Source: Phaeoceros laevis (lineage: Eukaryota; Anthocerotophyta; Anthocerotopsida; Notothyladales). From it: 64,000 nt of DNA. Location: positions 124,668 through 188,667 of the forward strand of contig JBNGIQ010009265.1 of NCBI GenBank assembly GCA_049999765.1, written 5' to 3'. This document shows, piece by piece, positions 34,023 to 45,460 of this stretch. Both the position numbers and the translations under genes were made by a program. A model generated the notes under the pieces. The model saw only the letters and a list, made by a program, of their open reading frames with translations, ran no database searches and was not told the DNA's origin. Each line of letters starts with the position of its first letter. Positions within the stretch are counted from its first letter, which is position 1.

Positions 34023-34545
34023 GATTGCCGTCGGATTCGATGGGCCAATTACTAGTATGTTATATATTATTAAATTGTCCGGTTCCGACGGCTATGAAAC
34101 GTGACTCTCCAAAACCGATCAGTCATCATACCATGCGGCCTGTTTTTGGAGAGCCCCTGCTCTGAACCTCTGAGTCGTGTGATGTGTACTCTATTGCTGC
34201 TAGTATTGCGGATAACTGCGTTGGAACGATGCTGCTGCGGTCAAAAGATTCTCGAACATAGGCTGGGACGATGGTCGGACGAGTAAAAGGTTCGGAACAG
34301 GTCTAGCAGTAAAAGGGCTGGCTCATATGGAACCATGGGACATCCGGTACTTTATCTCAAAGAAACAGTTTTTAGGTGCGCGTTTTGATTACTTAGTTTT
34401 ATTTATTTATTTATTGGTTAGGCGTATGCAGCCCTAAGGCTATGACCCAAACCCATAAAAAACCTGCATTGAGTTGAAACTTGAAAGTCCAAATGAACTA
34501 GCAACCTAAATTAGCAAACTCCACCCAAGGAAAAGTTTTGAGGGG

Positions 34546-35290
34546 CTAAGCTAAAAAGGTGTAAGACAAACACAAGAGCCAAAAAAAATGAAAGAGAGGT
34601 GTACTCATAGAGAGTATGGAACTACGGGTGCCCCAAGAGCAAATAAAACCAATAATCGATAGTAGCAAAGAATGACAATATGAAGTACGATGCCAACATA
34701 AGATGCCACCCATGGATGGAAATGAATTCTCAGAAGTTGGAAAACCGAAGCTGAAATAGGGAACTTGAGAAGCTGCACAAAACCACCAGAGGGATATCCG
34801 CACAAGAGCTCATGGGGCCCTCCCATGTGCGGAGAGGTCAACACAAAACTTTAGTCAGGCTAAACAAGATGAATAAGAAGCATGGTGTTGTCCTTTAATA
34901 GTTGCAACATGTAGGAGCAGTTTTATCAGCCACACAATCACCACCGAGTGAGGTCCACCACAATGGACGCATAAGATAGAGTTACGACAAGCCGATTGAG
35001 TGTGGCAAAAACCTTGACAAAAAAAACATTGAACAGGACTAGCATGAGGAATAGAATGAAATACCCTTAAATGTCGGCCCTTTGGAAACATGCCGCGGTG
35101 AATAACCTCATCAACATTGGATTCCTTGTCAGAGACTGTCGAAAGGATCAAAGAGTGCTCGGGATTTTTCAAAGAAAAATCCCGAGTGAGCCAACGGGGG
35201 TTGGTATAAACAAACTCCTCAGCACCCTCCAAACTTGCGGAGAACTCAGATATAGTGACACAAGTTGGGATATCGTGCACCAAGAGTTGA
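34546..35290 (-). mobile_element. Non-LTR retrotransposon (LINE) ORF1 relic
   Basis: A minus-strand open frame at 34855-35283 (142 codons) matches the nucleic-acid-binding ORF1 (gag-like) protein of plant or animal LINEs. It starts with VHDIPTCVTISEF and has a stretch ending FPKGRHLRV. It then has a perfect CCHC zinc knuckle (CFFCQGFCHTQSAC, spacing CX2CX4HX4C) followed at once by a second cysteine pair, CVHCGGPHS. Downstream sequence (34546-34844) is open in other frames but not recognisable. No reverse transcriptase or endonuclease is present. This is an old 5' fragment or a truncated copy. The sequence up to about 35722 on the same strand may be the beginning of the same ORF1, now interrupted. 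Confidence 0.75.
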
Positions 35291-35734
35291 ACTTTAATAT
35301 TTAGGGTAAGAATCTCAGCGAAGGTTGGAAAGGCTTTCGGGCCCCAAACCTCACCCTATTGCAGTACTGCACTACAATCCTCAAATAAATTCCCAAGTGT
35401 GCTCCCTTTTTATGTACCGTTCGAATTCAACAATATGTCTGAATGAGTCCGCCGATTTTGGCAGAGTGCTATTGGTATGATTTTTCAATTCCGCATGCGA
35501 TAACTCATGAAGATAAATACCGTCCGTGAAGGCCAAAAGTAAGCATGTGTCGGGAGGAGATGAAGCACAAAAATAAGGAGGGGAGTTCCCCGTAGACTGG
35601 ACTCCCACTGAATAAGACTGTTCGTGCATAGCGAGAGCTTTGACTTCACCCTTAATAACCCAGAGAGAGTTCGTCCTCTGTATTGCACACCTGATCCTGA
35701 ATAGTTTGAACAAACTCTTCAATTGACCGCAAAG

Positions 35735-35930
35735 TCCCTTAGCGAGACGCCATCTTCAAGTGACCGCAAAGTCCCTTAAATTAGCGAGACGCCATCTTCA
35801 AGTGACCGCAAAGTCCCTTAAATTAGCGAGACGCCATCTTCAAGTGACCGCAAAGTCCCTTAAATTAGCGAGACGCCATCTTCAAGTGACCGCAAAGTCC
35901 CTTAAATTAGCGAGACGCCATAGATTCCTC
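35735..35930. repeat. 42-bp tandem repeat, five copies
   Basis: A unit of GTGACCGCAAAGTCCCTTAA followed by ATTAGCGAGACGCCATCTTC and two more bases is repeated about five times. The first copy lacks a few bases and the last runs into ATAGATTCC. Copies are nearly perfect, so expansion was recent. One plus frame translates as 14-residue units, but there is no start or gene context. Confidence 0.9.
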
Positions 35931-36278
35931 AAGAGACGTCAAAGATATTTGGAATGAATTGTCATTGTCCAGGCAACTAATAACCTGCAAGCTTCTGCCT
36001 TTTTGCAAGATTATCCGCACCTAAAATATCGAGGACCTGCCGAACCAAGATTATCCGCACCTAAAATGTCGAAGACTTGCCGAGGCAGACTACAAAGGCC
36101 ATCGGCGAGACCAGACACCACGGCAAAGGAAACCCTAACTCCTGAGCAATCCCCGACCTGTCCGGCCACTCGTTCAGCCCACCAGCGCAGGAGGCGCAGG
36201 CAGCCCTCGCTGCAGCACGCCGCTGGCGCCTTTCTATTACTTAGAGGAATGGCGGTCCTTTAAGGGTTAAGAACAGGA

Positions 36279-39234
36279 CTATCCAAATGCCCGATCACCC
36301 TCGGTCTCGCTCCAGTCCTTCATCAGTAGCATAACATACAACCCAAAGGCCCATGAAACAAGGGCTGCCAAAGGACCCATTCCCAGAAAAAATCTCCTCA
36401 TGCATGACCGTCCTTTGCTTTTGTTGAGTCGTACCGCGGAAGGGTTCTGGTCCTCTGGACTCACAGGTTTTCCGTCAGACTCGTTAGCCGCAAGGCGCTT
36501 GGCTGCTGCTGGTCTCGCCTGTGCTGATCCCCTGCCAAAACAATGACCACATTTTGTTAGAATGTAGAAAAAGGCAAAACTTACGGATCTGGGCAAGCGC
36601 TGGTTGTGCTGACTGCAGACCTGACGTCAGAAGAAAGGCCCTGGGGATTGTCGGGAATTTTAACATGCCCCTTGCTGATAAGGTGCATGGCCCCCTCGGC
36701 ATCCCAAACCATCTCCCACTCAGTGTCAACGTCAATTTTCTCTTTTACTGGTCCCTGCAGATTTAGAATTCCTTGGACATACGATCTGAATCTCTCCCAA
36801 GATATACCGAAGTGGACACCTTGCGCTGGCCATGTGAATATGGCAACCACTGAAATAACAAACAGTGTGACGTACCTGTCACAACATCATGGAAGTTAGA
36901 ACATCGTATGGAAGAAACGGTAAACTCCACAGCCACGACGTGATGCGTAAGTCAGAGGCTTACCAGATGTAGATGAATAGCTGAACGGGGAGAAAGCACA
37001 AGCTTGAGTTTACAGGAGACTGAAATGGGGTGCTGCCAGCGGATGCTGGTGCCACAGTGAGCAACATAAAAGAGGGAAATATATTTCCATTTTGCCAGCT
37101 GAATGTGCCAACTGTGTGCTGCACAGGTGAGGTGCCAACAGCTCAATACACATTGTGACTACTACACAGACGGACAGACAGAAGAACACTGAAGCCTACC
37201 TCCACATAGGAAGATCCTGATACCACATGGGTAGTTTCACACTGGTCGTGGTCATGTCCAGAAAACACTGCAACCTGCAACATGATGTTCCAAGAGATGC
37301 CACCAGCAAATAAGCACTCGAGGATGCAGATTTGAAGTGGTTCAGATTGAACGGGTAACGAGACTTACAGGATTAAGACTAGCAAGGATTTTTTTTGAAG
37401 TTTCCTGGGTAAGGTAGTTTTGATACCTGAAATGATGTGACAACTTGTGTGAGAAGAACTGTACTGATACAGCAGTATGAAGGGTTTATGAAGAGGTTGG
37501 AAAGATTTACACCTCCATAAGTGCAAGTGAATAGCTTCAAGACATACTATCTGTGCACTTTAGCTCATCTGGGGATGTATGTCCTTACGAGATGCGGTGA
37601 GGGTCATCTGACATTCTTCTGATTCTCTGGTGTCAACAACACGGGCATTAAGAAGTATACTGATACGGCAAATACTTTCTTCTGGTTACCACTACACAGT
37701 TCCTGATAGAACCAGCTACTTCAATTAGCCCGGCAGGAGTTCACAAGTACCTGATTTATGACAGCACTCGCACGATGCGGCCCACAAAGGGTGTCATCTG
37801 GTCTATAAAGTGGAATGTGTGTCAGAAGAACTCTTGCTGGTGAATTAGAGTCTGCCAACAGAGAATGACTGAGTGCTGTTACTACTAGGCTCAACCAGAT
37901 GCAAAATAACTAGGACGTGCTGAATCAGGTTCAAATCCTTCCTCCATACCTCCTGCCAGGTGCTGTATGAAATTCCATGACCTGTTTGTCTGGATATCAA
38001 ACTCTGGTCCTGCAATAGCCAAAAAGCTGGCAGTTCATCCATAAGTAACCCGTGTCGCAGCTACATTTGTCACTGATCAGTGTTGTGCATCCAATACAGT
38101 CCGTTTATCCATGAGTAAGATCGGCTGGTTGCTACTGCTACAGACATTCGAAAGAAGGTAGGCTGGTCCATAATTATACGGTGGGTGGTGTTTACCATCA
38201 AGTACTTGTGCATTGACAAAAATAAACTCCACGCCACCCACTTTTACTCTGAAGTTTGCGCTTCCAAACGAACTTTCGTACTGCTCCAAGACCTTCAGAT
38301 CCGATAAGGTTAATTACATGCACAAAGAACTACTTCGATAGTCTTCAAATACTTGAGACAGATTACTCAGATAAAGATGCAATGCATAGGGCTCACCTCA
38401 GGCAATTGCGAGTGAGTTTGGACATAGCCAAGATCATGATTTCCTGCCAAGTAGTGGACAGGGATACTTGCATACCTCCACTTCGAGATTCCATGTGGTT
38501 GACCAAAAATGTGCTCAAAACGTTTCAAGGATTCATGCCACCTGCAGCAAGGGCCCACACCATGACAAATGAGCGTCGTATCGGACCGCTGAACAGCAAG
38601 AATGGTTAAAGAGCAAGTTCGAAGAAAAACTGTCCCGCCAGTACACTCACTCGTCCTGCGTAAGATCGGATCCACCATCAAAGTAATCACCCAAGAAAAT
38701 AAGCCTGTCAGGCTTCAACCGAAGTACAGTCGTACGAAAGGCCCGCAGCATGTAAATGTCCGAATACAACTGGGTCAGCCGCAGAGCCAAAGAACCACGA
38801 GCCATCCCATGCGTGGTTCGATCTGTGAGCTGGGCATTCAAACACACCTCAGTTAAGCCAAAACTGGAGTAGATTCAAGTGAAAATGCGCACAGGGTAAT
38901 TTATGCTCAGGTATCAACCTGGGGATCTGCAATTAGCACAACCCTGATGGGCCTTTCCTCAGTTTTCTCCGTCCCTTTGTCGTTCTGCTCCATCCAGCCA
39001 AGAAGGATGTCACTACGAGTCGCCCATGTCTGAAAACAAAATCTACATTTTCCTACAGTGGAAAGTCGAGAACAAGAAAAAAGCAGCAAGAGCAAGCAGG
39101 GCTGAGCTTACATATTTGAGTGATGGCCAAGCACAGGAAAAGCTGGGAAGAACAAAGGCGAGGTATTCCCCATACAAAAGAGAGACGAACCAAAGGCAGG
39201 CCAACCAAGCTGTGACCTTCCACCTTGCTTGCAT
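36279..39234 (-). CDS. Membrane metallophosphoesterase, MPPE1/PGAP5/Cdc1-like
   Basis: Thirteen phase-consistent exons encode about 561 residues. They are complement(join(36279..36531,36585..36875,36964..37118,37200..37274,37369..37426,37589..37626,37751..37851,37950..38009,38196..38292,38397..38541,38651..38829,38919..39029,39112..39234)). A membrane anchor near residues 7-30 (WLACLWFVSLLYGEYLAFVL) precedes the calcineurin-like phosphoesterase core. Metal-site motifs are IADPQLTD, FLGDYFDGG, LAGNHDLGY, LLTHIPLYRPDD and FSGHDHDQC. A second hydrophobic segment spans an exon joint (LFIYIWYVTLFVISVVAIF). A third lies near the end (PLAALVSWAFGLYVMLLM). Family members act in the ER/Golgi on the ethanolamine-phosphate side chain of GPI anchors. 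That role is inferred. The smallest exon is 38 bp. The gene diverges from the APO gene with about 260 bp between ATGs. Confidence 0.92.
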
Positions 39235-39493
39235 TTTCTCTCACGGTCATATATTCAGCCTAGGCCGAGGGAACTGCACTGGTCGTCCTTCAAGTCGACT
39301 CGGCCTGTAGTAGTCTATAGCTTTCCAACTTACTACAAAAATGCAGACTCCAGACCTAGTCACCTAGCGAGTCGAGTCCGAAACGCGACAACTGGTTTCA
39401 GATTATTTTCTGGCTCGTCAGACCTTTCGTCCGCTGTGCTGCACGTTTGGTCGTGCCTCGTCCTCATGTGCTTGCGTGAATGCCGATTTGAGC

Positions 39494-41202
39494 ATGGCGG
39501 CTCTGCTACGGGGTTGCTCCACGTCTCTGCAGCGCTTGTCTGTGGGCGCACAGTTTGAAGCTTCTCACTCGACCGCAGGTCAGGTTCAGCTCTGCCTGCC
39601 CAGAACCGCAAAGCCTGAAGTGTGGGAATTGGCTGGCCTGAGGAAGATTTGGAGAGAGTGGAAGCGTTGGCCAGTGCTGTCGGATAATAGGTCAAGCGGA
39701 AAGCTGATCACCCGAGCTGTAGCAGCGGAAGAGCCGTCCCGGATTCCTCAGAATGAAGAGTTGGAAGCTGTGCTGCCAAGGAAGAAGAAGCGGCCCTACG
39801 TTGGGGGCCCCCCAAAGAGGGGCAAGGCAAGATTGAAGGAGAAGTGGATTCTCATGCGCAAGCCGCCGAACAACGGGCTTCTGGTGAGGAAGCTCATCCC
39901 TGTTGCATATAATGTTATGATGGCAAGAGCTACGCTCGTGGAAGGTGTCGCCAGGCTCTTGAAAGTCCACCCTGTCAAAGCGTGCAGGTAAAGAAGCGGC
40001 AGGGAAGCGCATTTGCTTGCTGAGCTTTCTGCCTTGCAGGGAGAGACAGGGTTTAGGGTTTATACCACCTGAGACAGCAATGGGTCCTCGGTGATGGTTT
40101 TAACATTGTTGTTGCATCGGCCGGTGTTTGCAGGTTTTGCTCTAATGTGCATGTTGGACCGATCGGACATTTGATCAAAGATTGTCGAGGGATAAGAGCC
40201 ACCCGCAGAAATGGCCAGCACGAGTGGTGTGACGGGGAGGAGACGGACATTGTCGCTCCTGTGGAGACTTATCACTTGTCTGACGCATTTGGTCGGCCAG
40301 TTAGTCATGATGAAAGGTTTGACGTGGAGAGGATACCTGCGGTGGTGGAGCTCTGTATACAAGCGGGTGTTGAACTCCCAGGTTACCCGACAGTCAGGAG
40401 GACTCGACCAATTCATCCTCGTGAAAGATACAGAACGTTCGCATCGCTCCCCATGGATTGGCCCGGTGTGGGTACTCAGGACCATGGGCGGACTTATGCT
40501 GACTGGGCTCGTTTCGACGCCACTGATGTCACCAAGTCTGTCCCGGAGGATGCTCGCTCAAACTTGGCCTCAGAAGCAGATTCCTCCTGTACAGAGGGTG
40601 CAGGTGCCGACTCCGGAAACGATGAAGCTCATTGGGAGGAGGACTTCAGCGACAGCGAGGATGAGGATCAAGAGGAAATTGGAGATGAGGATGAGGACGA
40701 GGACGAGGGCGGGGATGGAGCTGAAGTTTCCCCGTCTGCTACTCGAGGTGATCAGGGGCTCGCAGAGGTCATTTCAGATGATGATGACCTCAAGACTATA
40801 GCAGAGAAAACTCTCCGTGCATGGGAAGAAATGAAGTGGGGATGCAAGAGACTGATGTCTAGGTACCGTGTGAGAGCTTGTGGGTACTGTCCTGAAATCC
40901 AGGTTGGCCCAAGGGGACACAAGGCGAGAAACTGTGGAGCATTCAAGCATCAGTGGAGAAATGGTCAGCATGGATGGCAAGCAGCCAGCCTGGAAGACTT
41001 GATACCGCCCAAGTATGTATGGCACGTGGTAGATCAAAAGAATCCCCTTCTTACTAACGAGTTTCGCAAGTTCTATGGGCAAGCGCCAGCAGTGGTCGAG
41101 CTTTGCCATCAGGCAGGGGCCGACATACCCGAAGTGTACAAGCCCAGGTTGCGGCTCGATGTTGTCATTCCTGACACGGAAGAGATGCATCTAGCTTGTT
41201 GA
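39494..41202 (+). CDS. APO-family plastid RNA-binding protein (APO1-like)
   Basis: Two exons (39494-39987 and 40134-41202) give 520 residues; the 146-bp intron splits the codon before FCSNVHVG. The amino end is Ser/Arg/Leu-rich and transit-like. A basic segment with KKKRPYVGGPPKRGKARL leads to the first APO motif (CRFCSNVHVGPIGHLIKDC, then NGQHEWCDG). The second motif is near residue 420 (CGYCPEIQVGPRGHKARNC, then FKHQWRNGQHGWQ). Each motif provides two Cys and a His plus Cys likely to bind zinc. Arabidopsis APO1 binds group II introns in chloroplasts and is needed for their splicing and for photosystem I accumulation. This copy is longer, mainly through an acidic insert between the motifs (SDSEDEDQEE onward, about 60 residues). 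APO1 versus APO2 assignment is not certain. Confidence 0.92.
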
Positions 41203-41415
41203 CACAGGCGGATGCGGCTTACCGGTCGCATGCTCATTATCCACAGGCTCAAATTCTCTGCTGACCTAATATACTCCCTCGTTTTCCTGTCTCTGCTGCT
41301 GATTGGTTGCTCTAGACTTGGACTAGTGTGGGCCAAAAACGTCGTTGAGCACTGTGTCTGATGTAAAAGCCCTCTCAAACAGCGTCTTCGCCTGGAACAT
41401 ATTGGAAGTGGGTTG

Positions 41416-42546
41416 TTAGCAACCATGGACAGGGGAGCAGCGATTGCAACCATCAGCCAATAATACCTGGAGATCTTGAACGCAGACTTGCACGATCTCC
41501 AAGTCCTGGATCCTCTCGCTGGCCCTTGAAAGGAGCTGCATAATTACATTGGACGTTGCTATATGAATTTGTAAGCTGTCAGAGACAACGAAAGTGGTGC
41601 TTCTCGGAACGTCTGCGGACCAATGACAAGCGAAAGAGGTTTTCACTCCGAGCAGGGCAGGTAAACCTTGAAAGACCTCCCCACTCGTCATACCGCTGCT
41701 CATCGCTATTGCTGGGAAAGGTGGAGCCAGTAGGGTGTCCTTGTCCAAACCACCATAAATAAACTTCTTCTTCCCCTTCTTGTCCCATTTAGGTAGCAAA
41801 GACTCGTCCAGTCCATCAGCGCTTCTGTATAGGTTGTCCAGACATGGAGCTGGTAGTTTGTTTCGAACAGCAGCAGTTCCCACCGGCACGAGAAGGAAAT
41901 TGAGAAGGAATTCCACAAACCGCACACCGCATTCCAAGTACACCACCCGCTTGCTCTCCTTGTGGCGCACCAAAGTGACAACCATGGAGAATGTTTTGAA
42001 GCCAGATTCTTCCTCACCTGCGGTGGCTTCCGCCCCTGAGAAGCTACTCTGGTTGGAGTCCCCGAGATTGGTGAACACCGAAAAAGAGTTCAGAGTACTG
42101 TCAGTGAAGGACCCGGAGGACCCCTCCCACCAGCTCCGCCCCTTCATGGGAACCTCGTCGTTGAAGCCGCGGTAGCCGTCCGAATCGTTCTCCCCCTCCT
42201 CCTCGCTCTCCTCCGGCGGGTGGCTGAATTTTGCTCTCCTTACGCCCTTGGGCCAATTGCCATTAATCAGGGCGTATGTAAACAAACCACGCATGTGCGA
42301 GTTGCTGAGCAGGGAACTGTGCAAGCCGAGGACGCTCCCCATCATGAGCTCCCTTCCGCAGGACCATGGCTGCAGCTTATGAGCAGCACCAGCCGAAGAC
42401 GTAGTAGTAATGCGCATGCGGCTTCCTGGCATCAGGGTTGCTTTCCGGCGACAGCTGCCCGAGGCGGGCATAGCACGAAAGCTCGTCCATGAAGTGGTAG
42501 CATTGAGGGCCACAATTGGCGTCAGCTCTCTGGACAGGCTCGCCAT
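41416..42546 (-). CDS. DUF674-family protein, 5' structure unclear
   Basis: A long minus-strand frame from the ATG at 42546 to the stop at 41416. The DUF674 core is clear: VTLVRHKESKRVVYLECGVR, FVEFLLNFLLVPVGTAA, then LDNLYRSADGLDE, and the closing TFVVSDSLQI, then RIQDLEIVQVCVQDLQVLL. The family is a land-plant domain of unknown function, often in tandem arrays. The first 50 codons of this frame look wrong. Another frame over 42410-42560 reads like real protein with a cysteine cluster (ADANCGPQCYHFMDEL, then HYYYVFGWCC). So the true gene either splices between frames or has suffered a frameshift. An acidic serine-rich linker (EESEEEGENDSDGY) separates this part from the core. Function is not predicted. 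Confidence 0.7.
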   Translation of the reverse strand: MASLSRELTPIVALNATTSWTSFRAMPASGSCRRKATLMPGSRMRITTTSSAGAAHKLQPWSCGRELMMGSVLGLHSSLLSNSHMRGLFTYALINGNWPKGVRRAKFSHPPEESEEEGENDSDGYRGFNDEVPMKGRSWWEGSSGSFTDSTLNSFSVFTNLGDSNQSSFSGAEATAGEEESGFKTFSMVVTLVRHKESKRVVYLECGVRFVEFLLNFLLVPVGTAAVRNKLPAPCLDNLYRSADGLDESLLPKWDKKGKKKFIYGGLDKDTLLAPPFPAIAMSSGMTSGEVFQGLPALLGVKTSFACHWSADVPRSTTFVVSDSLQIHIATSNVIMQLLSRASERIQDLEIVQVCVQDLQVLLADGCNRCSPVHGC

Positions 42547-45460
42547 CCAAGCTTGTCTACGATCGTGGCGCCAGAGACGCACTTGAATGCTTACTCGCCA
42601 AGCAGCGGCAGGCGGCAGCAAATTGGGAAACTCGGCAGCAAATTCGGAAACTTGCTCTCTTCTCTAATTGGTAATCCTTCCTCACGCGGGTGTGACGGAA
42701 CGCCGTAAAAGGTCCTTGCTCCCGCTCGGACCTTCATGATGGCGGGGACCTCGGGTCCGCTCCTCACAGGGGAAGCAAGGAGGTCTGCAGCCTCCTTGAA
42801 AGGAAACTCGTCCGGACTAAGGAAAGTCTCCTTCCCTCAGCTTGTTGATCTCTCAACTCGATTGGGAGAGTAGCCTATCCAGTCAGGCTTCTCTCCAGGG
42901 CTCTCTCTCCCTGTGTCTGCAAGGTACATGGGAGGCAGCATTGAAGCTGGATGCTTTTTCTTTTCTCATGCCGGTCTGTCTTGACGTATGTGGTTTGCGA
43001 GGCTTGCTCGATTTGTAGTTCTAAAGGCTGTTCCTTTGTGGAGGCACGTTCCTTTTTTCAGGACTACGACAAAGAATGCCTCGGATTTCTTTTTTCGATC
43101 CTTGTGCGTGTTGGTGTGGTTTGATCTGCTCTTCTGTTTCAAATTCGCTCCTAGTACGCATCCCACGTTGCAAGGCATCATGACATCGTTCGGGTGTGTT
43201 GTGTTCACAGCCTGGCTTCGAATGTTGGAATCTCAAAGGTCCCTTTTGTCCTGGTAACAACCTATTGCACCTGATGCTTTTGTTACTTGCTCCAGATTCG
43301 AGAATTGCTAGCGCTCTGCGTACAACTTTCTCCTTAAGTACTTGTTCATCTCGATCCTGGATCCGTTTTGCAACGGGGAATTCGTTGGTTTCTATTGTAC
43401 GCAGGACTGTATCACTACGCTGCTTCTCCATCATCCTGTCTATGGCCTCTGGTATGGTTGGAACCCCAGCTACTGCACTACACTCTCTCAAGCACATCCT
43501 GTTTCAAGAATGATGCTCTCTGTCCTATGCACAAGTTTGAGAAGGACAGATCTCAAGCACTGTCATAGGTCTTCAGATGTGGACAGATGCTTGTTACCTT
43601 GAGCTTGTTTGCAGAAGCACCCAGGTACCTGGCCTTGGCACACCATCTCCAGCAGATTATGGTAGGTACGTCTTCACTTGCTGATAGCAAAGTTCTCGGA
43701 GTTTCTGTGAATTTTAAGCAGCGTTGATTATATCAAAAGACTGAAAGCAGGTGCTTTAGGCCTAGGCCTTGATGTGAAACAGAAAGTGAATTAAGTACCA
43801 TGCCGCTGAGCCTGAGAGCTCTCCAGCAAGGCACCCTAAGCTTCAAGTTACTGTGGAGCAATTGATGCCGCTGATAGTGGATGCTGGTATGGATAGATAA
43901 TATATATACGTATACATATATATCTATATGCAAGCAACTGCAAGCTGTGCATGAAACTCTGATCAGGTAAGGTTTCCTTCACAAAACCTCTTGATGGTCA
44001 CACCTTGTTGGATCGAGGTCACAGCAGAGGTGCTAGGGCCTCGTTACTTCACCGTTCTTGGAACTTCTTCTTTGCTTGAAATCCCAAGCACGACCTTCGG
44101 TGACGCCAGAGGTGTCGTAGGTTTTTGGTGCATTTTTGCCTGGCACCTGATACATTTGCCTTCCGTGCGAGTTGGTCTATTCCTTCATGTTGTTAGATGA
44201 CTGAATGGTAGAGATTCTGGCTCCCAATGGTGTTGCAAATGGGCTGCGAGAGAGAGATGAGGTGTAACAAGGAACCACTATTGTGCGATTTGGAGTCTTT
44301 TTCACATGCAGGACGCAGGTTGTGTTGCAATGTACACTGAAAAGAATGGATGGTGGCCATTGCACACGTAGAACTGTTCAGCCTGCAACCTTAGCGAGAA
44401 ATGTTCCCACCGACGGCCGGGAGCACACGGAAACGGGACGGAGGAGAAGTTTATTTTTGGTGTATGATAGGGACCATAGGGTAAAGAGTCTGAATATCAC
44501 ACTGTAAAGGAGGAAATATATCTGTACAGACCTCGTAGGCACCCTATTGGCTGGTTTTTGGCACAGTTGTCGACGCCTTGGAAGGCACTGCCAATGTTTG
44601 CTTCCATGCTTTGTCTTGGCGCTGGGCACTTTTTAGCTCGTGATCCGTGACATCTAATCTATTTTTCTGTTATCAAACTGTGCTGGCATGGACAGAGACT
44701 CGAGGCTCATGTATCCAACTTTAGCAAGTTGCTATTCAGCCGGAGTGATATTTACGAGTGCATATGCCAGCACAAAAGTGGTAAACCAGCTGCGATGCAA
44801 GCAATCATGCACTGAACTTGGGAACTTCACATGCGTCAAGAACCAGGACAACCATACGCAAATGTTACACGGGCTTAAATTTCCATCGTATGTCCTGCAC
44901 ATGTGAGAGTATCTTACAAGAGGAGTACTCTCATGAGTGTACTGGAGGTACAATCCAAGATCACAAGCTCTTCTTCATCTCATCCACAGCGGTGACTTGG
45001 GACTGAAAGCTTGTGCTCTGCTATTCTGATATCGACTTGCTCTCTCCTTGAGTTCTCAAAGGTTGTACGCACACCAGTGTATCAACAGCAAAAATGCAGG
45101 GAGCCGGGACCAACCTAAGCAAGCTTCGTTGTGGACACCCCCACCACGGACGGTGCCTTGAGTGACTTCCAACGGCTCGCCCTGCTCATTCCCTGCATTT
45201 TGGCTGGACAGCACAAAATTGGCGACTGTGGCAGATTCTGAGTACCACTGGCAGTTCATTCAGAGAAAATGTCGCGGGGCCCGAACACATCGTTCAGCCC
45301 GTTCTTGGAGCTGAAGGACGCGGCAAGCAACTTCAGCGCCTGGAATCCAATTGCAAGCACCAGATGGAATCAGCTCAACATCACTACTGTCGAATTCAGA
45401 ACACCAGGCTGGGAAGGTTATTTCAATGGAAACGAGAAACGAGGTGATGAACACTGTAGC
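42547..45460. other. Mostly non-coding interval between DUF674 loci
   Basis: No firm gene. One protein-like minus-strand frame (43021-43497) is listed separately. The remainder has short chance frames only. A (TA)n-like patch occurs around 43900-43930. Confidence 0.45.
43021..43497 (-). CDS. Unrecognised ORF, candidate exon
   Basis: 158 codons from a real ATG at 43497. The first 75 residues look like genuine protein: IPEAIDRMMEKQRSDTVLRT, then IQDRDEQVLKEKVVRRALAI. They are predicted helical and charged. A GTGCAA in frame after GASNKSIR could be a splice donor, and the later half is less protein-like. I do not recognise a family. It may be a short gene or part of a spliced one. Confidence 0.35.
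   Translation of the reverse strand: MCLRECSAVAGVPTIPEAIDRMMEKQRSDTVLRTIETNEFPVAKRIQDRDEQVLKEKVVRRALAILESGASNKSIRCNRLLPGQKGPLRFQHSKPGCEHNTPERCHDALQRGMRTRSEFETEEQIKPHQHAQGSKKEIRGILCRSPEKRNVPPQRNSL

Larger units (their letters stand above)
33046..34545. other. Gene-free, simple-sequence-rich interval
   Basis: Begins with the presumed REV3 3' UTR. It then contains the GC dinucleotide block and the decamer minisatellite listed separately. Open frames crossing these repeats are by-products of repetition. Confidence 0.6.

Noticed and set aside
33731-34104. Open frames on both strands over the decamer minisatellite
   Set aside because: Low-complexity translation (Pro/His/Ile or Gly/Met/Trp) produced by simple repetition.
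37925-37945. GGTTCAAATCC, a tRNA T-loop-like word
   Set aside because: No matching A-box, anticodon arm or acceptor stem around it; it lies in an intron of the metallophosphoesterase gene.
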